A DNA stretch of 64,000 nucleotides from Mycolicibacterium litorale. GTDB lineage: Bacteria; Actinomycetota; Actinomycetes; Mycobacteriales; Mycobacteriaceae. Shown here piece after piece: positions 40,167-49,330 of the stretch. The notes under the pieces were generated by a model. The model had not been told where the DNA came from, did no database searches, and saw only the letters and a list, made by a program, of their open reading frames with translations. The stretch covers positions 3,100,001 through 3,164,000 of the forward strand of contig NZ_AP023287.1 of assembly GCF_014218295.1 (NCBI RefSeq). The letters are read 5' to 3'. How positions within the stretch are numbered: the stretch's first letter is position 1; every line of letters starts with the position of its first letter. A program made the translations under genes and the position numbers.

Positions 40167-42301
40167 CGGTGTCCCTGCACACCGTGTGGCCCGGTGAGGC
40201 CTACCCGCTGGGCGCCACCTACGACGGGGCCGGCACCAACTTCTCGCTGTTCTCCGAAGTCGCCGAACGCGTCGAGCTGTGCCTGATCGCCAAGGACGGC
40301 AGCGAGGAGCGCATCAACCTCGAAGAGGTCGACGGCTTCGTCTGGCATGCGTACCTGCCCACGGTGACGCCCGGCCAGCGCTACGGGTTCCGGGTGCACG
40401 GCCCGTGGGATCCCGCCGCGGGCCACCGCTGCGACGCGAGCAAGCTGCTGCTCGACCCGTACGGCAAGTCCTTCCACGGCGACTTCGACTTCGGCCAGGC
40501 GTTGTACTCCTACGACCTCCAGGCGCAGGACCTGGCCACGGGCGGCACTCCCCCGCGGATCGACTCGCTCGGCCACACGATGACCAGCGTCGTCATCAAC
40601 CCGTTCTTCCAGTGGGGGTCCGACCGGCCTCCGCGCACGCCCTACCACGACACCGTGATCTACGAGGCGCACGTCAAGGGGATGACCCAGCGGCATCCGG
40701 CCATCCCGGAGGCGCTGCGCGGCACCTACGCCGGCCTGTGCCACCCGGTGATCATCGACCACCTCAAATCGCTCAACGTCACCGCGATCGAACTGATGCC
40801 GGTGCACCAGTTCATGCACGACCACCGGCTGCTCGACCTCGGTTTGCGGAACTACTGGGGCTACAACACATTCGGGTTCTTCGCACCGCACTACCAGTAC
40901 GCCGCCAACCAGCATGCCGGCGGTGCGGTCGCCGAATTCAAGGCGATGGTGCGGTCCTTCCACGAGGCCGGCATCGAGGTGATCCTCGACGTCGTCTACA
41001 ACCACACCGCCGAGGGCAACCACCTCGGGCCCACCATCAACTTCCGCGGGATCGACAACGCCGGGTACTACCGGCTGCTCGACGGAGACCTGCGCTACTA
41101 CAAGGACTTCACCGGGACCGGCAACAGCCTCAACGCGCGTCACCCGCACACCCTGCAGTTGATCATGGACTCGCTGCGGTACTGGGTGCTGGAGATGCAC
41201 GTCGACGGTTTCCGCTTCGACCTGGCCTCGACTCTGGCGCGCGAGTTCTACGACGTCGACCGACTGTCGGCGTTCTTCGATCTGGTCCAGCAGGATCCGG
41301 TGGTGAGCCAGGTGAAGCTGATCGCCGAACCGTGGGATGTCGGAGAGGGCGGCTACCAGGTCGGCAATTTCCCAGGTTTGTGGACCGAGTGGAACGGGAA
41401 GTATCGCGACACTGTGCGTGACTACTGGCGGGGCGAGCCCGCAACACTCGGCGAATTCGCCTCCCGGCTGACGGGATCATCAGACCTCTACGAGGCCACC
41501 GGACGGCGCCCCAGCGCCTCGATCAACTTCGTGACCTGCCACGACGGGTTCACGTTGCACGATCTGGTGTCCTACAACGAGAAACACAACCACGCCAATG
41601 GCGAGGACAACCGCGACGGCGAAAGCCACAACCGGTCCTGGAACTGCGGTGTGGAGGGGCCGACCGACGATCCGGACATCCTGGCGTTGCGCGGTAAGCA
41701 GATGCGCAACATGCTGGCCACGCTGATGTGCAGCCAGGGCACGCCGATGATCGCCCACGGCGACGAGATCGGGCGCACCCAGCAGGGCAACAACAACGTG
41801 TACTGCCAGGACTCCGAACTGTCGTGGATGGACTGGTCGCTGTGTGAGACCAACGCCGACCTGCTGGCGTTCACCCGCAAGGTCGTCGCGTTCCGCAAGA
41901 GCCATCCGGTGTTCCGGCGCCGACGGTTCTTCGAGGGTAAACCGATCCGCAGCGGCGATCAGGTCCGCGACATCGCATGGCTGACGCCGGCCGGCTCGGA
42001 GATGACGCCCGAGGACTGGGGTGCGGGGCTGGGCAAGTGTGTGGCGGTGTTCCTCAACGGCGAGGCCATCCCCACCCCCGACGCGCGCGGTGAACGCGTC
42101 GTCGACGACTCCTTCCTGCTGTGCTTCAACGCCCACGACCACGTTCAGGACTTCGTCACCCCCGACGGTGACTACGCCGAGATGTGGACGGCCGACCTGG
42201 ACACCGCCGACCCGACCGGCGACACCGACATCGTCGTCGCGGCGGGCGAGAAGATCTCGCTGCAACCGCGATCGGTGCTCGTTCTCCGGAAGACCGCGTG
42301 A
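40163..42301 (+). CDS. treX: Glycogen debranching enzyme
   Basis: TreX cuts alpha-1,6 branches of glycogen so that TreY and TreZ can act. The 712-residue GH13 enzyme has a CBM48 N-terminus and the catalytic Asp in VDGFRFDLAS near 351, Glu in IAEPWDVG near 388 and Asp in VTCHDGFTLHD. GTG 40163 overlaps the upstream stop; GTG 40169 is also possible. Confidence 0.94.
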   Translation: MTVSLHTVWPGEAYPLGATYDGAGTNFSLFSEVAERVELCLIAKDGSEERINLEEVDGFVWHAYLPTVTPGQRYGFRVHGPWDPAAGHRCDASKLLLDPYGKSFHGDFDFGQALYSYDLQAQDLATGGTPPRIDSLGHTMTSVVINPFFQWGSDRPPRTPYHDTVIYEAHVKGMTQRHPAIPEALRGTYAGLCHPVIIDHLKSLNVTAIELMPVHQFMHDHRLLDLGLRNYWGYNTFGFFAPHYQYAANQHAGGAVAEFKAMVRSFHEAGIEVILDVVYNHTAEGNHLGPTINFRGIDNAGYYRLLDGDLRYYKDFTGTGNSLNARHPHTLQLIMDSLRYWVLEMHVDGFRFDLASTLAREFYDVDRLSAFFDLVQQDPVVSQVKLIAEPWDVGEGGYQVGNFPGLWTEWNGKYRDTVRDYWRGEPATLGEFASRLTGSSDLYEATGRRPSASINFVTCHDGFTLHDLVSYNEKHNHANGEDNRDGESHNRSWNCGVEGPTDDPDILALRGKQMRNMLATLMCSQGTPMIAHGDEIGRTQQGNNNVYCQDSELSWMDWSLCETNADLLAFTRKVVAFRKSHPVFRRRRFFEGKPIRSGDQVRDIAWLTPAGSEMTPEDWGAGLGKCVAVFLNGEAIPTPDARGERVVDDSFLLCFNAHDHVQDFVTPDGDYAEMWTADLDTADPTGDTDIVVAAGEKISLQPRSVLVLRKTA

Positions 42302-44592
42302 TGGCGGCGCAGCGGGTGCTGTCGACCTATCGGCTGCAGATGCGCGGTGACGCGTTCACCCTCGCCGACGCCGAAGCGCTGGTGGACTACCTCGACGAAC
42401 TCGGGGTCTCGCATCTGTACCTGTCGCCGATCCTGACCGCGGTCGAGGGGTCCACGCACGGATACGACGTCACCGACCCGACGACGGTGTCCGCCGCGCT
42501 CGGCGGCGCCGAGGCGCTGGCGACGCTGTCGGCGGCGGCCAAGGCGCGGGGGCTGGGACTGGTCGTCGACATCGTGCCCAACCACGTCGGCGTCGACGAT
42601 CCGCAGCAGAACCGGTGGTGGTGGGATCTGCTCACCCATGGCCGCGAGTCCGCCTACGCCGACTACTTCGACATCGACTGGACCGCCGACCCGGACGGCC
42701 GGATCCTGCTGCCGGTGCTCGGATCGGACTCCGACGTCGCCGACCTCGCCGTCGACGGCGACACGTTGCGGTTGGGCGATCTGGTGTTCCCGATCGCGCC
42801 GGGCACCGGTGAGGGCACCGGCGCGGAGGTGCACGACCGTCAGCACTACCGGTTGATCGGATGGAAGCGCGGCATCTGCGGATACCGCCGGTTCTTCTCG
42901 ATCACGTCGCTGGCCGGCCTGCGCCAGGAGGACCCCGCGGTGTTCGAGGCGACGCACACCGAGGTCAAACGCTGGTTCACCGAGGACCTGGTCGACGGCA
43001 TCCGCATCGACCACCCCGATGGGCTCTCCGATCCGCCGGGCTACCTGACCTGGCTGCGCGAACTGGTCGGTCCCCGGGCGTGGATCGTCATCGAGAAGAT
43101 CCTCGCCGTCGACGAGCCCCTGGATCCGACGCTGCCGGTCGAGGGCACCACCGGGTACGACGCGCTGCGTGAGGCCGGCGGGGTGTTCATCGACCCGGCC
43201 GGCGCCGAGGCGCTCACCACGCTCTACGAGTCCACCGGCGTCGACTACGCGGCGATGCCGAGGACCGCGCGGGCACTCAAGGTGCAGGCGGTGACCACCA
43301 CGCTGGGCAGCGAACTCGCCCGGCTGTGCCGCACGATCGTCGGCGCCACCGGCCAAGATCATCCCGACCTGCCCGCCGCGATCGCCGCGGTGATCAGCCA
43401 CCTCGGCGTGTACCGGTCGGACTATCCGGCACTGTCGACGGTGCTGCCGGTGGCGATTGCCGAAACACTGACCGAGCAGCCGCATTTCGCGCCGGCGCTG
43501 CAGATCCTGTCGTCGGCGCTGTCGGGCAGCCGGGAGACCGCGGTGCGGTTCCAGCAGTTGTGCGGCGCCGCGACCGCCAAGGCGATGGAGGACTGCCTGT
43601 TCTACCGCGACGCCCGCCTGGTGTCGCTCAACGAGGTCGGCGGGGAACCGGAGTGGTTCGGTGTGTCCACCGCCGAGTTCCACCAGCGCGCCGCGACCAG
43701 GGCCGCCATGTGGCCCAACGCCATGACGACGCTGTCGACCCACGACACCAAACGCGGTGAGGACGTGCGGGCCCGCATCGGTGTGCTCTCGCAGGTGCCG
43801 TCGCTGTGGGCGCAGTACGTCGAGGCGTGGTCGCAGCGCACCCCGTCACCCGATGACGCCACCGGACTGTTCTTGCTGCAGAACATGTTCGGGGTCTGGC
43901 CGGTCGACGGTGTGGTGACCGACGAACTGCGCGAACGGCTGCACGCCTACGCCGAGAAGGCGATCCGCGAAGCGGCCGTCCACACCACCTGGAACGACCC
44001 GGACACCGAATTCGAAGCCGGGGTGCACACGTGGCTGGACAACGTGATCGACGGTCCCGTGGCGGTCGAACTCACCGGCCTGGTCGAGCAACTCGACCCG
44101 CACGCCCGCAACGACAGCCTCGGCCAGAAACTGCTGGCGCTGACCGGCCCGGGTGTCCCGGACGTCTACCAGGGCACCGAGTTGTGGGAGGACAGCCTCG
44201 TCGACCCGGACAACCGCCGTCCGGTCGACTACGCCGCTCGCCGCACCGAACTGCAGGCGCTGCGACACCCGAAGATGCGCGTGGTGCGCGCCGCCCTGCA
44301 CGCCCGCCGCGACCGGCCGGCCACGTTCCTCGAGGGCGGCTACACACCGCTGCTCGCCCGGGGGCCGGCGGCCGACCACGTGGTGGCGTTCCTGCGCGGC
44401 GACGACGTGCTGACCGCCGTCAGCCGGCACACCGTGCGGCTGCACGAAACCGGTTGGGGCGACACCACAGTCGCCCTGCCGGCGGGACGGTGGACGGACC
44501 GCATCACCGGCGTCACGTTCACCGGCACCGTGCTCGCGGCCGACCTGTTCGCCGAGCTGCCCACCGTCCTGTTGGAGCGTGACCATGCCTGA
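42301..44592 (+). CDS. treY: Maltooligosyl trehalose synthase
   Basis: TreY turns the reducing end of maltodextrins into a trehalosyl unit. The 763-residue GH13 protein has VPNHVGVDD, DGIRIDHPDGL near 235, a Glu in VIEKIL and the late NAMTTLSTHDTKR. The ATG overlaps the treX stop by one base (TGATG). Confidence 0.95.
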   Translation: MAAQRVLSTYRLQMRGDAFTLADAEALVDYLDELGVSHLYLSPILTAVEGSTHGYDVTDPTTVSAALGGAEALATLSAAAKARGLGLVVDIVPNHVGVDDPQQNRWWWDLLTHGRESAYADYFDIDWTADPDGRILLPVLGSDSDVADLAVDGDTLRLGDLVFPIAPGTGEGTGAEVHDRQHYRLIGWKRGICGYRRFFSITSLAGLRQEDPAVFEATHTEVKRWFTEDLVDGIRIDHPDGLSDPPGYLTWLRELVGPRAWIVIEKILAVDEPLDPTLPVEGTTGYDALREAGGVFIDPAGAEALTTLYESTGVDYAAMPRTARALKVQAVTTTLGSELARLCRTIVGATGQDHPDLPAAIAAVISHLGVYRSDYPALSTVLPVAIAETLTEQPHFAPALQILSSALSGSRETAVRFQQLCGAATAKAMEDCLFYRDARLVSLNEVGGEPEWFGVSTAEFHQRAATRAAMWPNAMTTLSTHDTKRGEDVRARIGVLSQVPSLWAQYVEAWSQRTPSPDDATGLFLLQNMFGVWPVDGVVTDELRERLHAYAEKAIREAAVHTTWNDPDTEFEAGVHTWLDNVIDGPVAVELTGLVEQLDPHARNDSLGQKLLALTGPGVPDVYQGTELWEDSLVDPDNRRPVDYAARRTELQALRHPKMRVVRAALHARRDRPATFLEGGYTPLLARGPAADHVVAFLRGDDVLTAVSRHTVRLHETGWGDTTVALPAGRWTDRITGVTFTGTVLAADLFAELPTVLLERDHA

Positions 44593-46324
44593 ATTCGCGG
44601 TGTGGGCGCCGCGTCCGGAACGCGTCCAGCTCGACGTCGACGGCACGCTGCACCCGATGACGCGCGGTGACGACGACTGGTGGCGTGCCGAGGTGGACGC
44701 CGCACCAGACGCCCGCTACGGCTTCGTCCTCGACGACGACCCGAAGGTCCTGCCCGATCCGCGTTCGCCGCGTCAGCCCGACGGCGTGCACGAACGCTCC
44801 CAGCTGTGGCAGCCGGCGCCGGACGCGTGGAGCGACGGCGACTGGGCGGGCCGCAGGATCGAGGGGTCCGACAAGGGCCAGGTGATCTACGAACTGCACA
44901 CCGGCACCTTCACCCCCGAGGGCACGTTCGACGCCGCGATCGACAAACTCGACTACCTGGTCGATCTCGGTGTCGACTTCGTCGAACTGATGCCGGTCAA
45001 CGCGTTCGGCGGGACGCACGGCTGGGGGTACGACGGTGTGCTCTGGTACGCCGTGCACGAACCGTACGGCGGCCCCGACGCACTGATCCGGTTGATCGAC
45101 GCCTGCCACCGCAAGGGGCTCGGCGTGCTCATCGACGCGGTGTTCAACCACCTCGGGCCCTCCGGCAACTACCTGCCGAAGTTCGGGCCGTACCTGTCGT
45201 CGGGCAGCAACCCCTGGGGTGAGTCGATCAACATCGCCGACGCCGACGCCGACGAGGTGCGCCGCTACATCCTCGACTGCGCGCTGCGGTGGATGCGGGA
45301 CTTCCACGCCGATGGGCTGCGCCTCGATGCGGTCCACGCCCTGGTCGACACCACCGCGATCCACATCCTCGAGGAGCTCTCGGACGAAACCGACGCGCTG
45401 GCAACAGAACTCGGCCGGCCGCTGTCGCTGATCGCCGAGAGCGACATGAACGATCCGCGACTGATCACCCCGCGGGATCAGGGCGGCCTCGGCATGACGG
45501 CGCAGTGGGACGACGACATCCACCACGCGATCCACGCCGCGGTGTCGGGCGAGACGCAGGGGTACTACAGCGACTGGGGCACCATGGAGGCGCTGGCGCA
45601 GACACTGCGCAACGGCTACTTCCACGCCGGGACGTACTCGTCGTTCCGGCACCGCCGCCACGGCCGGCCGCTGGACACCGCCACCATCCCGGCCACCCGC
45701 CTGCTCGCCTACACGCTCACCCACGATCAGGTCGGCAACCGTGCGGTGGGCGACCGGCCGTCGCAGAACCTCGACACCGGCCAGCTCGCGGTCAAGGCCG
45801 CGCTCGCCCTCGGGTCGCCTTACACCGCGATGCTCTTCATGGGTGAGGAGTGGGGTTCGTCGTCGCCGTTCCAGTTCTTCAGCAGCCACCCCGAGCCGGA
45901 GCTGGCCCGGGCGACCGCGGAGGGACGCAAGAAGGAGTTCGCCGAACACGGCTGGGATGCCGACGAGATCCCGGACCCGCAGGACCCGCAGACCTTCCTG
46001 CGGTCGAAGCTGAAGTGGGACGAGGTCGACGAGGGTGACCACGGCCGGTTACGGCAGGTCTACCGGGATCTGATCGCGCTGCGCCACACCGAACCGGATC
46101 TGGCCGATCCCTGGCTGGATCACCTGCGGGTCGACTACGACGAGGCGCAGCGCTGGATCGTGCTGCACCGCGCCAGCCTGGCGATCGCGTGCAATCTGGG
46201 CGCCGACCAGGTGACGGTGCCCGTCTCCGGTGACGTGGTGCTCGCCTGGGGTGAGCCGTCAGCCGACGGGGACGGCACCCGCTTGGACGGGCACTCGTTC
46301 GCGATCGTGCGGACCCGCGGCTAG
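44585..46324 (+). CDS. treZ: Maltooligosyl trehalose trehalohydrolase
   Basis: TreZ releases trehalose from the TreY product. The 579-residue GH13 enzyme has a CBM48-like start, DGLRLDAVHAL near 243 with the catalytic Asp, LIAESDMND near 280 with the Glu, and THDQVGNRA. ATG 44585 has GGAG eight bases upstream and overlaps treY by eight bases. Its end is one base from the convergent ilvA. Confidence 0.95.
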   Translation: MPEFAVWAPRPERVQLDVDGTLHPMTRGDDDWWRAEVDAAPDARYGFVLDDDPKVLPDPRSPRQPDGVHERSQLWQPAPDAWSDGDWAGRRIEGSDKGQVIYELHTGTFTPEGTFDAAIDKLDYLVDLGVDFVELMPVNAFGGTHGWGYDGVLWYAVHEPYGGPDALIRLIDACHRKGLGVLIDAVFNHLGPSGNYLPKFGPYLSSGSNPWGESINIADADADEVRRYILDCALRWMRDFHADGLRLDAVHALVDTTAIHILEELSDETDALATELGRPLSLIAESDMNDPRLITPRDQGGLGMTAQWDDDIHHAIHAAVSGETQGYYSDWGTMEALAQTLRNGYFHAGTYSSFRHRRHGRPLDTATIPATRLLAYTLTHDQVGNRAVGDRPSQNLDTGQLAVKAALALGSPYTAMLFMGEEWGSSSPFQFFSSHPEPELARATAEGRKKEFAEHGWDADEIPDPQDPQTFLRSKLKWDEVDEGDHGRLRQVYRDLIALRHTEPDLADPWLDHLRVDYDEAQRWIVLHRASLAIACNLGADQVTVPVSGDVVLAWGEPSADGDGTRLDGHSFAIVRTRG

Positions 46325-46325
46325 G

Positions 46326-47606
46326 TCAGAGCAGGTAGCGGTAGGCCGGCGAGCCCGGCTCGAGAGCTTCGACGTGCATGTCCGAGGCGTGCATCCGGGC
46401 GAGCAGACCGTCGAAGTCGGCGGCCGAACCCAGCTCGATGCCGACCAGGGCTTCGCCGGTCTCGCGGTTGTTGCGTTTGACGTACTCGAACAGTGTGATG
46501 TCGTCGTTCGGGCCGAGCACGTCGTCGAGGAATCGCCGCAGCGCACCGGGCTCCTGCGGGAAGTCGACCAGGAAGTAGTGCTTGAGGCCCAGGTGCACCA
46601 GCGAACGTTCCAGGATCTCGCCGTAGCGGGAGACGTCGTTGTTGCCGCCGGAGATCAGGCACACGACCGTGGAGCCCGGTTCGACCGTCGTCTCGAGCAG
46701 ACCGGCCACCGACAGCGCGCCCGCGGGTTCGGCGATGATCCCCTCGTTCTGGTACAGGTCGAGCATCGCGGTGCACACCGCGCCCTCGTCGACGGCCGTC
46801 ATCGAGACCATGTCCCCCGCGGCCTGCAGTGCCGCGAACGGAAGACGGCCCGCCCGGTTGACCGCCGCCCCGTCGACGAACTGGTCGGCGTGGTCGAGCG
46901 TCACGGGCTCACCCGCCGTCAGCGCCGCGATCATCGAGGCGGCGCCGGCGGGCTCGACGCCCAGCACCGCGGTCTTGGACGTGCGCTCGGCGAGATACGT
47001 GGTGATGCCGGCGATGCAACCACCGCCACCCACGGGGACGATCACCAGGTCCGGTTCGTCGTCGAGGTCGTCGAGGATCTCGGGCGCGATGGTGCCCTGC
47101 CCCGCCATGGTGCGGACATCGTCGTACGGCGGGACGAGCGTGGCCCCGGTGCGGGCGACGTCGTCGATCGCCGCGGCGGCGGCCAGGTCGTAGGTGGCGC
47201 CGACGGCGATCAACTCGATGAACTCGCGGCCGTGGTAGCGGATGCGGTCACGCTTCTGCTTCGGCGTCTTCGCCGGGACGTAGACCCGGCCCTTGATGCC
47301 CATCGTTCGGCAGGCCATGGCGAAACCCTGGGCATGGTTGCCCGCCGACGAGCACACCACGCCGGCGGCGATCTCGTCATCGGTGAGCTGCGAGAGCAGG
47401 TTGAACGCACCGCGTAGCTTGTAGGACCGCACGGCTTGGAGGTCCTCGCGCTTGAGGTACACGTGGGCGCCGGTGACCTCGGACAACCGCTCCGAATACT
47501 GCAGCGGGGTGTGCACGACGACGTCGATGATCCGCTGGGCCGCCTCGTCGATATCGGCCGCGGTGATCGGCGATGTCTGGGTGGGTTGGCTCAGTTCAGC
47601 GGACAC
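46326..47606 (-). CDS. ilvA: Threonine dehydratase, biosynthetic
   Basis: IlvA deaminates threonine to 2-oxobutanoate, the first step to isoleucine. The 426-residue PLP enzyme has K63 in SYKLRGAFN and the VGGGGCIAG phosphate loop near 190–200. A single C-terminal ACT-like regulatory domain (about 340–426) makes it shorter than the enteric two-domain form. It matches Rv1559. Confidence 0.94.
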   Translation of the reverse strand: MSAELSQPTQTSPITAADIDEAAQRIIDVVVHTPLQYSERLSEVTGAHVYLKREDLQAVRSYKLRGAFNLLSQLTDDEIAAGVVCSSAGNHAQGFAMACRTMGIKGRVYVPAKTPKQKRDRIRYHGREFIELIAVGATYDLAAAAAIDDVARTGATLVPPYDDVRTMAGQGTIAPEILDDLDDEPDLVIVPVGGGGCIAGITTYLAERTSKTAVLGVEPAGAASMIAALTAGEPVTLDHADQFVDGAAVNRAGRLPFAALQAAGDMVSMTAVDEGAVCTAMLDLYQNEGIIAEPAGALSVAGLLETTVEPGSTVVCLISGGNNDVSRYGEILERSLVHLGLKHYFLVDFPQEPGALRRFLDDVLGPNDDITLFEYVKRNNRETGEALVGIELGSAADFDGLLARMHASDMHVEALEPGSPAYRYLL

Positions 47607-47649
47607 CGGTCAATGGTGCCACTGAGGCCGTCCGCCGGTGCAACCGGTT

Positions 47650-48087
47650 TCACTCGACCGGGGTGAGCACGAAGACCGGGATCTCGCGATCGGTCTTCTC
47701 CTGGTAATCGGCGTAGTCGGGGTACGCCTCGACGGCTCGTGCCCACCACTGCGCCTTCTCCTCGCCGAACACCTCGCGGGCGTCGTACTCCTTGGTAACG
47801 GTCTTGTCCTGCAACTCGACGCGGGGGTTCTTCTTGATGTTGAAGTACCAGACCGGGTGCTTGGGGGCGCCGCCGAGCGAGGCGACGACCGCGTACTCGC
47901 CCTGGTGTTCCACCCGCATCAGCGGGGTCTTGCGGAGCTTGCCCGACTTGGCGCCGACGGTGGTGAGCAGGATGATCGGCCTGCCGTTGAGCTCGGTGGC
48001 CTCCGTTCCGCCGGACTCCATGTACTTCTCGGCCTGTTCGCGGGCCCAATCAGAGGTGCTGGGTTCATATTCTCCGGTGAGTGGCAT
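47650..48087 (-). CDS. F420-dependent Ddn-like protein (Rv1558 type)
   Basis: The 145-residue protein has [20 protein letters not shown], the typical F420-binding start of the Ddn family, and WYFNIKKNP and YPDYADYQ further on. It corresponds to Rv1558, a close relative of the nitroreductase Ddn. It probably reduces quinones or similar compounds with F420H2. The start is the ATG at 48087. Confidence 0.85.
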   Translation of the reverse strand: MPLTGEYEPSTSDWAREQAEKYMESGGTEATELNGRPIILLTTVGAKSGKLRKTPLMRVEHQGEYAVVASLGGAPKHPVWYFNIKKNPRVELQDKTVTKEYDAREVFGEEKAQWWARAVEAYPDYADYQEKTDREIPVFVLTPVE

Positions 48088-48161
48088 GAAACCAGCGTAG
48101 GCGGGTACAACACAGTCGTCCTGACTCGGAGTTTCGGTTGGTCGAAATCTTTGTTGAGAGG

Positions 48162-48167
48162 TATCGT
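48162..48167 (+). promoter_or_regulatory. −10 element of the small membrane protein gene
   Basis: TATCGT lies seven bases before the ATG at 48175, and TTGGTC at 48138–48143 is 18 bases further upstream. This is a good SigA-like promoter with a leaderless start. Confidence 0.5.
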
Positions 48168-48174
48168 TGAGACC

Positions 48175-48405
48175 ATGACGACCGCCGGAAACTTTCGCTC
48201 GACCGTCGCTCGCGCGGCGTGCGACGTGAGTATCGCCGGGGTCCCCTGGCCGGCCTACAAAGTGATCGCCCTCGTCGTCGGCATCGTGGCCTTCCTCGTG
48301 GTGGGTGCGCTGACGATGAGCGCCGCGCCCGCGGTGCTGTCGGCCGCAGGTGCGGCCACCGCCAGCTGGGTGGGGTTCGGCATCTTCTGCGCCGACCGCC
48401 GCTAA
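48175..48405 (+). CDS. Small membrane protein, hypothetical
   Basis: The 76-residue protein has an amphipathic start, one long hydrophobic segment (about 28–48) and a second weaker one (about 52–70). I know no family. A clear leaderless promoter supports it as a real gene. Its end overlaps the opposite SRPBCC gene by four bases. Confidence 0.6.
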   Translation: MTTAGNFRSTVARAACDVSIAGVPWPAYKVIALVVGIVAFLVVGALTMSAAPAVLSAAGAATASWVGFGIFCADRR

Positions 48406-48815
48406 CCCTCGACGAGTCCGCGTAACGCCTCGAGATCGGCGGCCACCGCCGCGGCATCGGCCTCGAATTCCGCATCGGTCACCCCCGGGCGCCGCCGGAG
48501 GCTGAACACCACCTCGCACCGCGCCTCCCCCGGCCCGGCGGGCACCACGCGCAACGGGTTGTAGACCGCTTCCCCGGACGGCATCCGCACCACGTGGTCG
48601 AGCACACCGAACGTGTTCTCCGGTGAGAACTCGACGAGCACCTCACCCATCGGTGAATCGGCCACCCACCCCCGCTCGGTCCGGCGCAAGCCGCCCTGCG
48701 CGAGGCCGGCCGCCCATCTGGGCCACGTCAGGGGATCCGAGGCCAGCGCGTAGACCGCTTCGGCGGGCGCGGCCACCCAAACGCTGATGTGCCGGGTCGT
48801 CGTGTCGTCGCGCAT
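48402..48815 (-). CDS. SRPBCC (polyketide cyclase-like) protein
   Basis: The 137-residue protein has the START/SRPBCC pattern: [20 protein letters not shown], then WPRWAAG and a C-terminal helix. Such proteins bind small hydrophobic ligands. The ligand and role are unknown. In M. tuberculosis a similar protein lies near dnaE1 (Rv1546). Confidence 0.75.
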   Translation of the reverse strand: MRDDTTTRHISVWVAAPAEAVYALASDPLTWPRWAAGLAQGGLRRTERGWVADSPMGEVLVEFSPENTFGVLDHVVRMPSGEAVYNPLRVVPAGPGEARCEVVFSLRRRPGVTDAEFEADAAAVAADLEALRGLVEG

Positions 48816-48844
48816 CCGCCCATCTTTGCGCAGACACTGGCGCG

Positions 48845-49330
48845 GTGAACCGACTACTGCACGGGTTGTTCGGGCTCGGCGTCACGTCGGTCCGGGCGGC
48901 GGGATGGTTCGAGACCGTGGCCGTGTGCGTGTGCGTCGCCTTCCGGATCGCCGCCCATCAGCGGCTGAGCCCGCGACGGGGCCACTTCAGATACGCCCAG
49001 TCCGGCACCGGCCGCAGCGGCGCGCGGAACTCCACGTTCCTGCGCGGCTTCCTTCTGGTGAGTCTCGCCTTCTGCGGGGCGCACGGCCTGTTCCTCGGCA
49101 CGATCCTGTTCCTGCTCGGCCGCAACGGGGCAGGTGGGCTCGCCGTGGTCGAGTGGCACAGCGTGGGCGCCGGATGCCTGCTGGTGCTGGTGTTCCCGAC
49201 GCTGATCTTCGGCCTGCTCGCGGTCGCGGTGACCGGCGCACCCACCGCAGAGGACTTCTGGGCCGAGGACCGGCGCGACGAGGCCGACCGGCGGCGACGG
49301 AACGAGGAACCCTGGGTCGACGGTCGCTAA
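48845..49330 (+). CDS. Membrane protein of unknown function
   Basis: The 161-residue protein begins with GTG and has hydrophobic segments at about 18–38, 66–92 and 104–130, with a polar, charged C-terminal tail. No family is recognised. It converges on dnaE1 with a four-base overlap of the ends. Confidence 0.6.
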   Translation: MNRLLHGLFGLGVTSVRAAGWFETVAVCVCVAFRIAAHQRLSPRRGHFRYAQSGTGRSGARNSTFLRGFLLVSLAFCGAHGLFLGTILFLLGRNGAGGLAVVEWHSVGAGCLLVLVFPTLIFGLLAVAVTGAPTAEDFWAEDRRDEADRRRRNEEPWVDGR

